From positions 1-19,522 of the forward strand of contig JAZQQJ010000012.1 of the NCBI GenBank assembly GCA_045629005.1: a stretch of DNA of 19,522 nt. Reading direction: 5' to 3'. The notes below the pieces were generated by a model. It saw only the letters and a program-made list of their open reading frames with translations. It ran no database searches and had not been told where the DNA came from. This document shows positions 1 to 6,109 of this stretch, piece after piece. Origin of the DNA: RGIG3528 sp045629005 (lineage in GTDB: Bacteria > Bacillota > Clostridia > Lachnospirales > Lachnospiraceae). A program made the translations under genes and the position numbers. How positions within the stretch are numbered: the first letter of the stretch is position 1; every line of letters begins with the position of its first letter.

Positions 1-104
1 TGCAATGATGACCAAGTTTGAAAATTTTAGAAATTTTCAGGGTTGTTTAGCTGTTTAGTTTTCAAGGTTCTTCCTTTGTTTCCTGCGCCCTTTTTGCAAG
101 GCGC
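1..104 (-). other. Probable rRNA operon leader (5' external spacer), runs off the left edge
   Basis: This is the untranslated stretch downstream of the strong promoter at 111-139. The predicted transcript starts near 104-105 with a GCGCC/GGCGC hairpin (85-104). It then carries the box CCTTGAAAACTAAACAG (52-68), which resembles the TTGAAAACT boxes found in Firmicutes rRNA leaders and 16S-23S spacers. I see no open reading frame in it. The mature 16S start (GAGTTTGATC-type sequence) is not in the window, so the rRNA assignment is an inference from promoter strength and the box. A tRNA operon or another stable RNA is the main alternative. Confidence 0.55.
19..39. repeat. AT-rich inverted repeat, 9-bp arms and 3-nt loop
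   Basis: TGAAAATTT (19-27) and AAATTTTCA (31-39) are perfect inverted arms around a 3-nt centre. The repeat lies inside the presumed rRNA leader. It could be part of a processing stem or a protein site; it is too AT-rich to be a strong hairpin alone. Confidence 0.45.
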
Positions 105-110
105 TCGATT

Positions 111-139
111 AGGATACCACCGAAAAAAGAGTTTGTCAA
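111..139 (-). promoter_or_regulatory. Strong promoter with UP-like element, probably rrn
   Basis: The -35 box TTGACA (134-139) and -10 box TATCCT (111-116) are separated by exactly 17 nt. Directly upstream of the -35 box (about 140-175) is a run of A and T tracts like the UP elements of rRNA promoters. The downstream transcript carries no ORF and has the rRNA-type box described for 1-104. The -35 region TTGTTGACAAA is shared with the pilus operon promoter at 12754-12782. Confidence 0.65.
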
Positions 140-171
140 CAACAATTTTTATTTTTTTCTAAAAAACTTTT

Positions 172-672
172 TCAATTTGTTGAATCGCTCTCAAGTGCCG
201 ATTTTGCAAGCTTATCAGCCTGCTCATTATACTTTATTCCGGTGTGAGCTTCCACTTTTTTAAATTGTATCTCAATTTCCTTCGAAGATTTCTTCATATA
301 TTCGGCGTAGCTTTGAGTATATTCATTCTTCGCTTTCCATTTTCCGGTCGCCCACATCTCTATTCCGGCATAATCATAGAATATATCAATGGAATCATAG
401 CCTTCCTTTTTTGCCCATCGCACTGCATTCATGGCTCCGAGCATTTCACCGGCTACATTTCTTATCTTGGCAACTTCAGGGTCGTTGCCGCTGCCCTTCA
501 GAGTTGTTACTATTTCATAAGGGTCGGCCTCATTCTGAAAAGCCTCAAAAGAGTTTAGCGATTCTTTTTCCGCAGCTTCAGCGAAACGTTTACGAACCAT
601 GATGCACCCGAATGCATATCTATTTATGGAAGGATTAAAACTTCCGTCGACATAAGCAATAATTTTGTTCAT
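172..672 (-). CDS. RNase H-like protein (type 1 RNase H fold)
   Basis: This 166-residue protein has the RNase HI layout. Counting from the chosen ATG, it shows the first catalytic Asp in YVDGSFN (D9), a Glu in GEMLGA (E76), an Asp in FYDYAG (D100), the flexible-loop His in EAHTG (H143) and the last Asp in NEQADKLA (D153). All four carboxylates of the DEDD active site are present, so hydrolysis of RNA in RNA-DNA hybrids is expected. It resembles the catalytic half of the viroplasmin/RNase H proteins of clostridia, without the N-terminal hybrid-binding domain. An in-frame TTG six codons upstream is possible, but the ATG at 672 has GGAG about 10 nt before it and leaves a 7-nt gap after the EamA stop. 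It is probably co-transcribed with the upstream transporter. No clear terminator follows it. Confidence 0.82.
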   Translation of the reverse strand: MNKIIAYVDGSFNPSINRYAFGCIMVRKRFAEAAEKESLNSFEAFQNEADPYEIVTTLKGSGNDPEVAKIRNVAGEMLGAMNAVRWAKKEGYDSIDIFYDYAGIEMWATGKWKAKNEYTQSYAEYMKKSSKEIEIQFKKVEAHTGIKYNEQADKLAKSALESDSTN

Positions 673-679
673 ATTATGG

Positions 680-1627
680 TTACTCCGCAAGGCCTTCCAG
701 TACTCCGAGTATTACTATGCCCGCAATAACGAGCACAATTGCCATATACTGCCTGAAAGACAGTTTTTCCTTAAGCACGATTCTCGAAAGGATGAGCGAC
801 ACTATACTGTAGCTCGCTATCATCGGCGCAGCCACTGCGCCATTTCCGCTCATCGCATAAACATAGGTTGCCTGCCCGGCAGTTTCAAATACTGCCGCGC
901 ATATACGTTCCTTCTGAAGACTTTCAACAATCTTCTGCTTCTTTATTTTAAGGAAGACAAATATTATAACCGCGCATATAAGGAAGGTGAATTCGTAGGA
1001 CATATTTGCAATATCCTCAAAGGAATCCTCCGTCACATCAACAAGCGGAGTGGCAGAAAAGTCATCAAGATAATACGCATCAAAAAATGTTCCGAGTGAA
1101 TCGAGCACCGCATAGCCTACTGGCATAAGAAATGCAAAAAGGCCTTTTCTGTACTTTGCCTGTTCTGAGGCAGAATCCGGAGTATTCAGCTTGTCATTCC
1201 GGAGTTTTTCGAATACGCCAAGAAGGACAACGCCACCAACCATAAACACTACAGCAAGAATCTGTGGCACATTCAGAACTTCTCCAAGGAAAACAACACA
1301 CAGGAGACATGAAATGCCGCCGGATGAATTTTGAACAGGGGAAGAAACGGACAGTTCAAGATAACGAAGTCCAAAGTACCCTACGGTCATAGACAGGATG
1401 TACATTAATGATACCGGAAGATAAATAATAATATTAGCAGGATTATAAACTCCTCCGCCCGCGATAAGCTTTACAAGTGTGTATGTCGCATGCAGTCCCA
1501 TTACTACACCTACAATCATTGTAGTTTTTAAATGACTGAATTTATCATTTTCATCTGCGCCTTTCTTATAAAAAAGGTCAGCTGCGCCCCATGCGAGCGT
1601 TGAAATCAAAGCAAAAACAAACCACAT
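680..1627 (-). CDS. EamA/DMT-family membrane transporter
   Basis: The 315-residue protein is almost entirely hydrophobic, with about ten predicted membrane helices arranged as two similar halves, the pattern of the drug/metabolite transporter superfamily. The N-terminus (LAWGAADLFYKKG) and the last segment (SLILSRIVLKEKLSFRQY, then a hydrophobic helix rich in Ile and Val) are typical of EamA domains. A charged cytoplasmic loop lies near the middle (about residues 145-165). The substrate cannot be told from sequence; relatives export amino acids, metabolites or drugs. The ATG at 1627 has AGGGAG 9 nt upstream. It lies 125 nt after mgtE with no obvious promoter of its own, and 7 nt before the RNase H-like gene, so the three may form one transcription unit. 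Confidence 0.85.
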   Translation of the reverse strand: MWFVFALISTLAWGAADLFYKKGADENDKFSHLKTTMIVGVVMGLHATYTLVKLIAGGGVYNPANIIIYLPVSLMYILSMTVGYFGLRYLELSVSSPVQNSSGGISCLLCVVFLGEVLNVPQILAVVFMVGGVVLLGVFEKLRNDKLNTPDSASEQAKYRKGLFAFLMPVGYAVLDSLGTFFDAYYLDDFSATPLVDVTEDSFEDIANMSYEFTFLICAVIIFVFLKIKKQKIVESLQKERICAAVFETAGQATYVYAMSGNGAVAAPMIASYSIVSLILSRIVLKEKLSFRQYMAIVLVIAGIVILGVLEGLAE

Positions 1628-1728
1628 AGCTGATTACTCCCTTTTAGCTTTCTATTAATTTACCGCCATCTGCCATTATTCAGGCGGGCATCCTCTTATG
1701 AGTCCGTGAACCACGCTGATAATTGAAT

Positions 1729-1750
1729 CACCAAGGATTCCCGCTTGGTG
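1729..1750 (-). terminator. Hairpin after mgtE, weak terminator candidate
   Basis: CACCAAG (1744-1750 read on the minus strand) and CTTGGTG (1729-1735) form a perfect 7-bp stem with an 8-nt loop, starting 2 nt after the mgtE stop codon. The sequence after it is not U-rich, so efficient Rho-independent termination is doubtful. It could instead protect the mgtE 3' end or attenuate read-through to the EamA gene. Confidence 0.35.
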
Positions 1751-1752
1751 TC

Positions 1753-3153
1753 CTAAATTCCATGTATTCCGAGAACATGAATCAGCAAAATATCTGCAAG
1801 TCCGTAATATGTCACAACAGCAACAAGATCGTTAACCGTTGTAATGAGCGGACCGGAGGCTACTGCCGGATCAACCTTAAGTTTGTGGAAAACCATAGGG
1901 ACAAATGTTCCTACAAAGCTGGATATACACATTGCTGCAAAAAGAGCAAGACCTACACAGCCTGAGACGGAGAAAGCTTCCGCCCAGGCAACACTCTTAA
2001 TAAAGTGCATATAGAGACCAACAAAAGCAAATGACATAGTTCCAAGAATCAGTCCGTTAAATGCACCGATACGTACCTCTTTAAGAAGGAACTTAAGTTT
2101 CTCACGGCCTCGGACGTTTTCATCCATAAGGACACGAATGGTAACAGCAAGTGACTGAGTGCCGGCATTACCGGACATTCCGCAAAGAAGTGACTGGAAG
2201 CACATTACAACCGCAACTTCCGTAACAACCGCTTCGAACACACCTACAACCGCGGATACAAACATACCCAGGAAGAGAAGCAGTACAAGCCAGGGAAGTC
2301 TCTTTCCCATGCTCTTTAAAGTACTTTCGTTTATATCGGTTTCTTCGGTAAGACCTGCAAGCTTTGCGTAGTCATCGCTCATCTCTTCATCGACGGCTTC
2401 GATAACATCCTGCGATGTAAGTGCACCAATCAGCTTATTATCCTCATCTACTACCGGAAGTGAATCTTCGGAGTAGTCTTTAATACGTTCAATACTGTCA
2501 CTTATTTTTTCGTTTGCGCAAATGCTCGGATACCCCGCACTTGTGATGTCCTCCAACGGAACATCTGCACGTGCAACAATCAGTTCTCTGAGTTCGATCG
2601 CACCGCAGTATTTTCCTTCATCATCAACAACATAAAGAGTATTGATGTTATCGTTTTCGCCTGCCTGCTCAATCATTGAGCGCATTGCCTGTTTGATGGT
2701 CGATGACTTTTTAACCTCAATATAGTTAGTAGTCATCATGCTTCCGATTTCATCATCCTCATACGATTTGATGAGCATAATGTCTTCAGTTGCTTCAGGC
2801 TCCATGAGAGAGATGATTTTTTCTCTCTTTTCGTCGTCCTCAATTTCTTCAAGAACATCGACGGCATCGTCGGCATCCATGTTTTCGATAACATCTGCCG
2901 CTTTTTCCAGGCTGAGTTCTTCGAGATAATCAGAAACATCATCCAGATATGTAAATATTTCGGATACTACTTCAACGCCAAGTATTCTGTACAGCTTAAG
3001 ACGTTTTTCCGGTGTCAGTTCGACAAGTGCTTCTGCAATATCATTTTCATGATAGTCAAGGAGCTTCTCTTTAATCTCCGCATCCGGAAGCTCGGATAAA
3101 ATAATATCGACAATATCGTCACATATACGTCTTTCAATAATTTCTTCTTCCAT
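1753..3153 (-). CDS. mgtE: Magnesium transporter MgtE
   Basis: The 466-residue product matches the family length of about 450. The layout is an acidic N-terminal helical MgtE_N domain (about 30-130), two CBS domains (about 140-195 and 203-255), a connecting helix, then five membrane helices (about 285-466). The membrane part has the conserved signature around CGMSGNAGTQSLAVTIR and the pore segment TTVNDLVAVVTYYGLAD, which carries the conserved ion-pathway Asp. MgtE is a homodimeric Mg2+ channel of the inner membrane; the cytosolic N and CBS domains bind Mg2+ and close the pore when internal Mg2+ is high. The ATG at 3153 has GGGAGG 8 nt upstream. That site lies directly after an intrinsic terminator in a structured leader, so expression is likely set by transcription attenuation as well as by channel gating. 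Confidence 0.96.
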   Translation of the reverse strand: MEEEIIERRICDDIVDIILSELPDAEIKEKLLDYHENDIAEALVELTPEKRLKLYRILGVEVVSEIFTYLDDVSDYLEELSLEKAADVIENMDADDAVDVLEEIEDDEKREKIISLMEPEATEDIMLIKSYEDDEIGSMMTTNYIEVKKSSTIKQAMRSMIEQAGENDNINTLYVVDDEGKYCGAIELRELIVARADVPLEDITSAGYPSICANEKISDSIERIKDYSEDSLPVVDEDNKLIGALTSQDVIEAVDEEMSDDYAKLAGLTEETDINESTLKSMGKRLPWLVLLLFLGMFVSAVVGVFEAVVTEVAVVMCFQSLLCGMSGNAGTQSLAVTIRVLMDENVRGREKLKFLLKEVRIGAFNGLILGTMSFAFVGLYMHFIKSVAWAEAFSVSGCVGLALFAAMCISSFVGTFVPMVFHKLKVDPAVASGPLITTVNDLVAVVTYYGLADILLIHVLGIHGI

Positions 3154-3167
3154 TACATCTACCTCCC

Positions 3168-3206
3168 AAAAAAAGAAAAGTCATCACCTCAAAAAGAGAC
3201 AATGAC
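3168..3206 (-). terminator. Intrinsic terminator / attenuator in the mgtE leader
   Basis: GTCATTGTCTC (3196-3206) pairs with GAGGTGATGAC (3180-3190) in an 11-bp stem that includes three G-U pairs, with a 5-U loop. The sequence TTTTCTTTTTTT (3179-3168) follows at once, and the mgtE ribosome binding site starts at 3167. A terminator in this position stops transcription before mgtE unless an alternative fold forms. It is also the first recognisable terminator after the pilus operon. Confidence 0.8.
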
Positions 3207-3240
3207 TAACTAAGTCGGCAGTGTATAACAGTAAGTCTTG

Positions 3241-3306
3241 CTACGCACTGACGACAGGTTTCGTCATGTCATTACATATTCGACTATGACCGTCAGATCC
3301 GTCCAT
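3241..3306 (-). CDS. Possible 21-residue leader peptide upstream of mgtE
   Basis: ATG at 3306 opens a 21-codon frame ending in TAG at 3241-3243. It has a very good ribosome binding site, AAGGAG (3313-3318), at 6-nt spacing. The peptide starts MDGSDGHSRICNDM, continues TKPVV and ends in Ser-Ala. A second ATG two bases nearer the binding site opens only a 5-codon frame. The start and stop regions of the 21-codon frame form opposite strands of helix P1, so translation and P1 folding would exclude each other. The codons AAT GAC overlap the segment that can pair with the terminator. It could be a translated attenuator sensor, or the ORF could be chance inside a riboswitch. I recognise no family. 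Confidence 0.45.
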   Translation of the reverse strand: MDGSDGHSRICNDMTKPVVSA

Positions 3307-3359
3307 GCATAGCTCCTTTCTTCTCAAATAATATGAGTAAAACTATTTATCCCGAGAGA

Positions 3360-3388
3360 AAAGTACCACCTTATTATTCATTTGTCAA
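3360..3388 (-). promoter_or_regulatory. mgtE promoter
   Basis: TTGACA (3383-3388) and TACTTT (3360-3365) are separated by 17 nt, which predicts a start near 3353. The -35 box begins 5 nt after the stop codon of the last pilus operon gene, so mgtE can be transcribed both from here and by read-through. Confidence 0.7.
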
Positions 3389-3393
3389 ACAAT

Positions 3394-4515
3394 TTATTTG
3401 CCATCCTTAAACAAAAATTCACATCCCGCAAATCTTATTTTATCGTTATTGTACAAAGGGCAATCCCTTCCCGGAAGCACCTCCTGTTCATTTACAAAAG
3501 TTCCGTTTGTGGAATTTAAATCTGCAATGTGCCACTCGCCTTTATCAGAGTACAGCCGGGCATGCAGCCTGCTCACCCCTTCTGCAGAAAGGGTATACCC
3601 GGTCTGTTCTCTGATACTTCCTATACAGAAGGGAGTCTTGTCAAGCCTCACAACACTCCCATCAGCTATAGAAAACAAATAAGGCGTGGCGCCAACCTTC
3701 TTTTTCGCAAGGAACACTGTCCCCTGCACTTCCTGCGGGGCCTGAACCGGCTTAAGTTCATATTCTTCTGTTTCTTCGGCCACAACAGTTTTTGCATAGT
3801 TTATATTTTTCCTTCGAAAAAGGCCTTTAAACCATTCCGAAAAACTTATATCCGGCTCTTCGCCGATGTCGTCATCCTCTTCAAGGCTTTCCCAGCTCTT
3901 CACCAAGTCAGACACCTTCTCTTCTGCAAATGTTTTTACTTGTTCTTCCTTTTTCACTTCAGGAGCTTTATTTTCACCCAGGCGTTCTTTGAGAGCAGCC
4001 AGCCCGCCTTCTTCCTTAAGGACAAGAATATAACAGTCATAAATCAATTCAACCGCTGATTTATCGTCATAATCAACTCTGTTCAGCAAATATTCAAGAA
4101 AGCTTTCAAGGCTTTCCCTTAAGGGATGCATATATCCCGGAAGATATAGAAACTCCGCTGTGTAATCATTTATATCCACAAATACATGTTCGGAAGTCAG
4201 CAGCAGATTATCTTCACAAAGCATATATTCCTTTGCATTTTCTATTGCCGTCACCAGACAATTCAGTATTTTCTTCAAGTGCCATTCCCTAATCGGAAGT
4301 GACTGAAACATTGCTGTCAGAGCCTTCCTTCCCGTTATGGAATATCTGCAATATTCCAGGCCGTCACGCATAATATGTTCAGGCCCGAGAATTCCTTTTA
4401 TCTCATTATGAAAAAACATCCGTTCATCCGATTCACCATCAGCATCCTGCTCATAGGGAATACGCAGATAGCTCTCCATCCACTCTTTTTCATAAACAGC
4501 CCCTAGTACGCTCAC
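3394..4515 (-). CDS. FHA-domain protein with N-terminal DUF6382-like region, pilus-associated
   Basis: The 373-residue soluble protein has a C-terminal FHA domain (about 275-373) with the recognisable core: CIGS at the start, VSRLHARL, then ADLNSTNGTFVNE. FHA domains bind phosphothreonine peptides. The N-terminal two thirds resemble the DUF6382 region that accompanies FHA in clostridial Tad clusters; between the two is an acidic linker (about 190-225) and a short basic patch. No signal peptide or membrane helix is visible, so it should act in the cytoplasm, perhaps docking a phosphorylated regulator onto the pilus machine. The start is GTG at 4515, with AAGGAG 8 nt upstream. It is the last gene of the operon, 20 nt after the small TadE-like gene. 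No Ser/Thr kinase is encoded in the window. Confidence 0.82.
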   Translation of the reverse strand: MSVLGAVYEKEWMESYLRIPYEQDADGESDERMFFHNEIKGILGPEHIMRDGLEYCRYSITGRKALTAMFQSLPIREWHLKKILNCLVTAIENAKEYMLCEDNLLLTSEHVFVDINDYTAEFLYLPGYMHPLRESLESFLEYLLNRVDYDDKSAVELIYDCYILVLKEEGGLAALKERLGENKAPEVKKEEQVKTFAEEKVSDLVKSWESLEEDDDIGEEPDISFSEWFKGLFRRKNINYAKTVVAEETEEYELKPVQAPQEVQGTVFLAKKKVGATPYLFSIADGSVVRLDKTPFCIGSIREQTGYTLSAEGVSRLHARLYSDKGEWHIADLNSTNGTFVNEQEVLPGRDCPLYNNDKIRFAGCEFLFKDGK

Positions 4516-4535
4516 AACAAATTCTCCTTAGTGTA

Positions 4536-4772
4536 TTAATCGTCAAACACCATTCCGACAAGTCTTTCCAGCCTCATTGCAGTTAAGATGTCAGGCTTTT
4601 CCTTTGCAGCCTCAATACATTTTTCTGCATACTGCTCTGTCTGCTGATTGAAGTCCAAGGTTTTTGATATCATAAGCAAAATTACAATGCAGATGATACT
4701 CATTACAAAGGTTGCCTCAACAGTAAAGGACGCACTTATTCGCTTTATAATACATATTTTGCAATCTCGCAT
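4536..4772 (-). CDS. Small TadE-like pseudopilin
   Basis: This 78-residue protein has a short basic N-terminus (RDCKICIIKR), the TadE-type junction SASFTVEATFVMSI and one membrane helix (about 16-36), followed by a short hydrophilic tail with no further domain. The SxTVEA motif before the helix is typical of TadE/TadF-type pseudopilins. The reading frame is open much further upstream, but that part lies wholly within the prepilin peptidase gene and does not look like a protein of this family. I therefore start at the ATG at 4772, which overlaps the peptidase gene by 28 nt and suggests translational coupling. The only ribosome site is a weak GGGG about 9 nt upstream. It is probably a minor pilus component or assembly factor at the membrane. 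Confidence 0.7.
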   Translation of the reverse strand: MRDCKICIIKRISASFTVEATFVMSIICIVILLMISKTLDFNQQTEQYAEKCIEAAKEKPDILTAMRLERLVGMVFDD

Positions 4773-5185
4773 ATGAAATACCCCAGAAAAACGAAAGGAA
4801 CCAATGGCAATGCGGTTTTCCGTGTCGCCTTTTTCATTATCATCAAAACAATCCCCGTAACCGCACACGTGAGTAATGCCACAAACAGTATACTCAAGGT
4901 TACCGTCAAACCGCACCATACCCCTACCGTTCCAAATACAAATGCATCTCCAAGTCCCACCTTCCCGTCACTGAAGAAGGACAAGACTGCCAAAACAGCT
5001 CCCGGAATCATTCCCAGAAGAATATTCAGAGCATCTCTATTTACAAATGCACTGTATAAAAGCATCACAATCAGTGCGGCAGCAACTGCATATATGCATA
5101 AACTCTTTTTTCTAATATCTTCTATTGAAAACACAAGCAGCATTACGCCAAGCATAACCACTGCCACGATATCGGTGATTTTCAT
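4745..5185 (-). CDS. A24-family prepilin peptidase (TadV/CpaA type)
   Basis: The 146-residue membrane protein has five or six hydrophobic segments and the two catalytic aspartates of A24 aspartic peptidases: one in SIEDIRKK (D23) and one in the signature GLGDA (D80). Its small size, without the N-terminal methylase region of PilD, is typical of TadV/CpaA enzymes dedicated to Flp pilins. It should cleave the leaders of the Flp pilin, and perhaps of the TadE-like proteins in this operon, at the cytoplasmic membrane face. A GTG six codons upstream is in frame, but GGAGGAGG sits 6 nt before the ATG at 5185, which fixes the start. That ATG shares one base with the TGA of the upstream gene, so translation is probably coupled. 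Confidence 0.9.
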   Translation of the reverse strand: MKITDIVAVVMLGVMLLVFSIEDIRKKSLCIYAVAAALIVMLLYSAFVNRDALNILLGMIPGAVLAVLSFFSDGKVGLGDAFVFGTVGVWCGLTVTLSILFVALLTCAVTGIVLMIMKKATRKTALPLVPFVFLGYFICEIAKYVL

Positions 5186-5976
5186 CAATATCCTCCTCCG
5201 CACTTACTGCATGGTTTTCTGTTCCCCACCTCAGACCTCTTTATTTCAATAATATCTCTGTATATATTGGGACAATTTACACTGTAATGATAACAGTCTC
5301 CATAGTCAGTTACGAAAACCAGCCCTGTGTGATTGCAATCTGCACAGTCACTGCATTGACGATATTTACCACCATCCTTGTTCCGTTCCTTCGAAACCTC
5401 ACTTTCGTTAACAGCCGATATGCTCATATGGAGATACGTGCAATTCTTCGATTCATGATACACTGTACCGTTTTTGGTAATGTATACTATGTCATCATCG
5501 TCCTGCTCTTCTTTTTTGTCATCGGACGATTTGCCTTCATCATAGTCACCTATGAACGGATATATCTTGAAAGCTTGATGTACCGGTAAAGATATATCTG
5601 TAAAAAAAGGGGCAGAGCATATGAAATTGTAACGTACGATAATGTTGATTCCTCCATCATCCGCAGCAGTACAAAGTATTATTCTCCATTGGACAAAGTC
5701 AGGAGTTTCAACCTTCGCCAGGAGTTCGGGGAGGTACAAAACCGCAAGCTTGTCAGCGTCGGCACCGACAAGTTTTCTCTCGGCATAACCGATTTTCTCC
5801 ATATTTTTTGCAGCCTCTCCGACTCCGTCAGCAACGCTCAGCTCAAAGAATATGAGCAGAAAGCATTGCCAAAATACATATATTGAAAAAAAGAATAACG
5901 AAAAAGCTAATGAAGCCTCTACTGTCAATGATGCTTTTCCGGCGCTCGAATGCGCTCTGTTGTCTGTTCCGTGCAT
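5185..5976 (-). CDS. TadE-like pseudopilin with two C-terminal His/Cys modules
   Basis: The 263-residue protein begins with a short hydrophilic leader, then SLTVEASLAFSLFF and one membrane helix (about 20-48), the TadE-type N-terminus. The middle region should be extracytoplasmic. After an acidic linker come two copies of one module. Copy 1 (about 164-211) reads VYITKNGTVYH, then Cys, then CSDC; copy 2 (about 220-259) reads VFVTDYGDCYH, then Cys, then CSKC. Each has His-x4-Cys followed by Cys-x2-Cys (H174, C179, C208, C211; H230, C235, C256, C259), which could bind a metal or form disulfides. Similar VYVT-YH-C-C-C modules occur at the ends of secreted clostridial proteins. The ATG at 5976 has AAAGGA 6 nt upstream; the TTG at 6027 has no such site. 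The stop overlaps the peptidase start. Confidence 0.78.
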   Translation of the reverse strand: MHGTDNRAHSSAGKASLTVEASLAFSLFFFSIYVFWQCFLLIFFELSVADGVGEAAKNMEKIGYAERKLVGADADKLAVLYLPELLAKVETPDFVQWRIILCTAADDGGINIIVRYNFICSAPFFTDISLPVHQAFKIYPFIGDYDEGKSSDDKKEEQDDDDIVYITKNGTVYHESKNCTYLHMSISAVNESEVSKERNKDGGKYRQCSDCADCNHTGLVFVTDYGDCYHYSVNCPNIYRDIIEIKRSEVGNRKPCSKCGGGY

Positions 5977-6075
5977 AACATTTCCTTTTATGAGTTTTGA
6001 CAAAATAAACGCTAAGTGAATCCGCAATTCGGGAGAAATGGGGTTTTTATTTTTAGTGTTATACCTGAACAGACA

Positions 6076-6095
6076 GCAGAACGCATTGGTTCTGC
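6076..6095 (-). other. Hairpin in the gap between the DUF5702 and TadE-like genes
   Basis: GCAGAAC and GTTCTGC form a 7-bp perfect stem around a 6-nt loop, in the longest gap of the pilus operon (5977-6109, 133 nt). No U-tract follows, so it is more likely an mRNA stability or processing element than a terminator. I see no clear promoter in the gap. Confidence 0.4.
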
Positions 6096-6109
6096 CGCTT
6101 TCAACAGCA

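Larger units (their letters stand above)
3168..3353 (-). ncRNA. Structured regulatory leader of mgtE (riboswitch or attenuator candidate)
   Basis: Between the promoter and the terminator lies a self-complementary leader. A long-range helix P1 pairs GCUAUGCA (3306-3313) with UGCGUAGC (3240-3247), 8 bp with one G-U pair, plus one more possible U-G pair. Inside it, TGACGA (3261-3266) and TCGTCA (3249-3254) form a 6-bp hairpin P3 that abuts P1. GTCAT (3286-3290) and ATGAC (3268-3272) can form a third helix. GTAATGAC (3268-3275) can also pair with GTCATTGT (3199-3206), the 5' arm of the terminator, giving a plausible antiterminator. I do not recognise it as an M-box: the conserved GGUGAGGCUCC-type core is not visible. 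The ligand or signal is unknown; Mg2+ is the natural guess from the target gene. Confidence 0.6.

Noticed and set aside
665..1099. Plus-strand ORF of 144 residues opposite the EamA gene
   Set aside because: Shadow of the transporter gene; composition and lack of motifs do not support a protein.
1693..1722. Hammerhead-like segment (ATGAGTCCGTGA) after mgtE
   Set aside because: The full conserved core is missing: CTGATGA is altered and no GAAA follows at the right place, so a ribozyme is not supported.
3154..3360. M-box (ykoK) riboswitch upstream of mgtE
   Set aside because: I looked for the conserved M-box core and did not find it; the helices seen have a different order. A covariance-model search would settle it.
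3529..4059. Plus-strand ORF of 176 residues opposite the FHA gene
   Set aside because: No ribosome site or recognisable domain; the opposite strand carries a clear FHA coding sequence.
4773..4919. N-terminal extension of the small TadE-like protein to 4919
   Set aside because: It lies entirely in another frame of the prepilin peptidase gene, and the TadE-type sequence begins only at the ATG at 4772.
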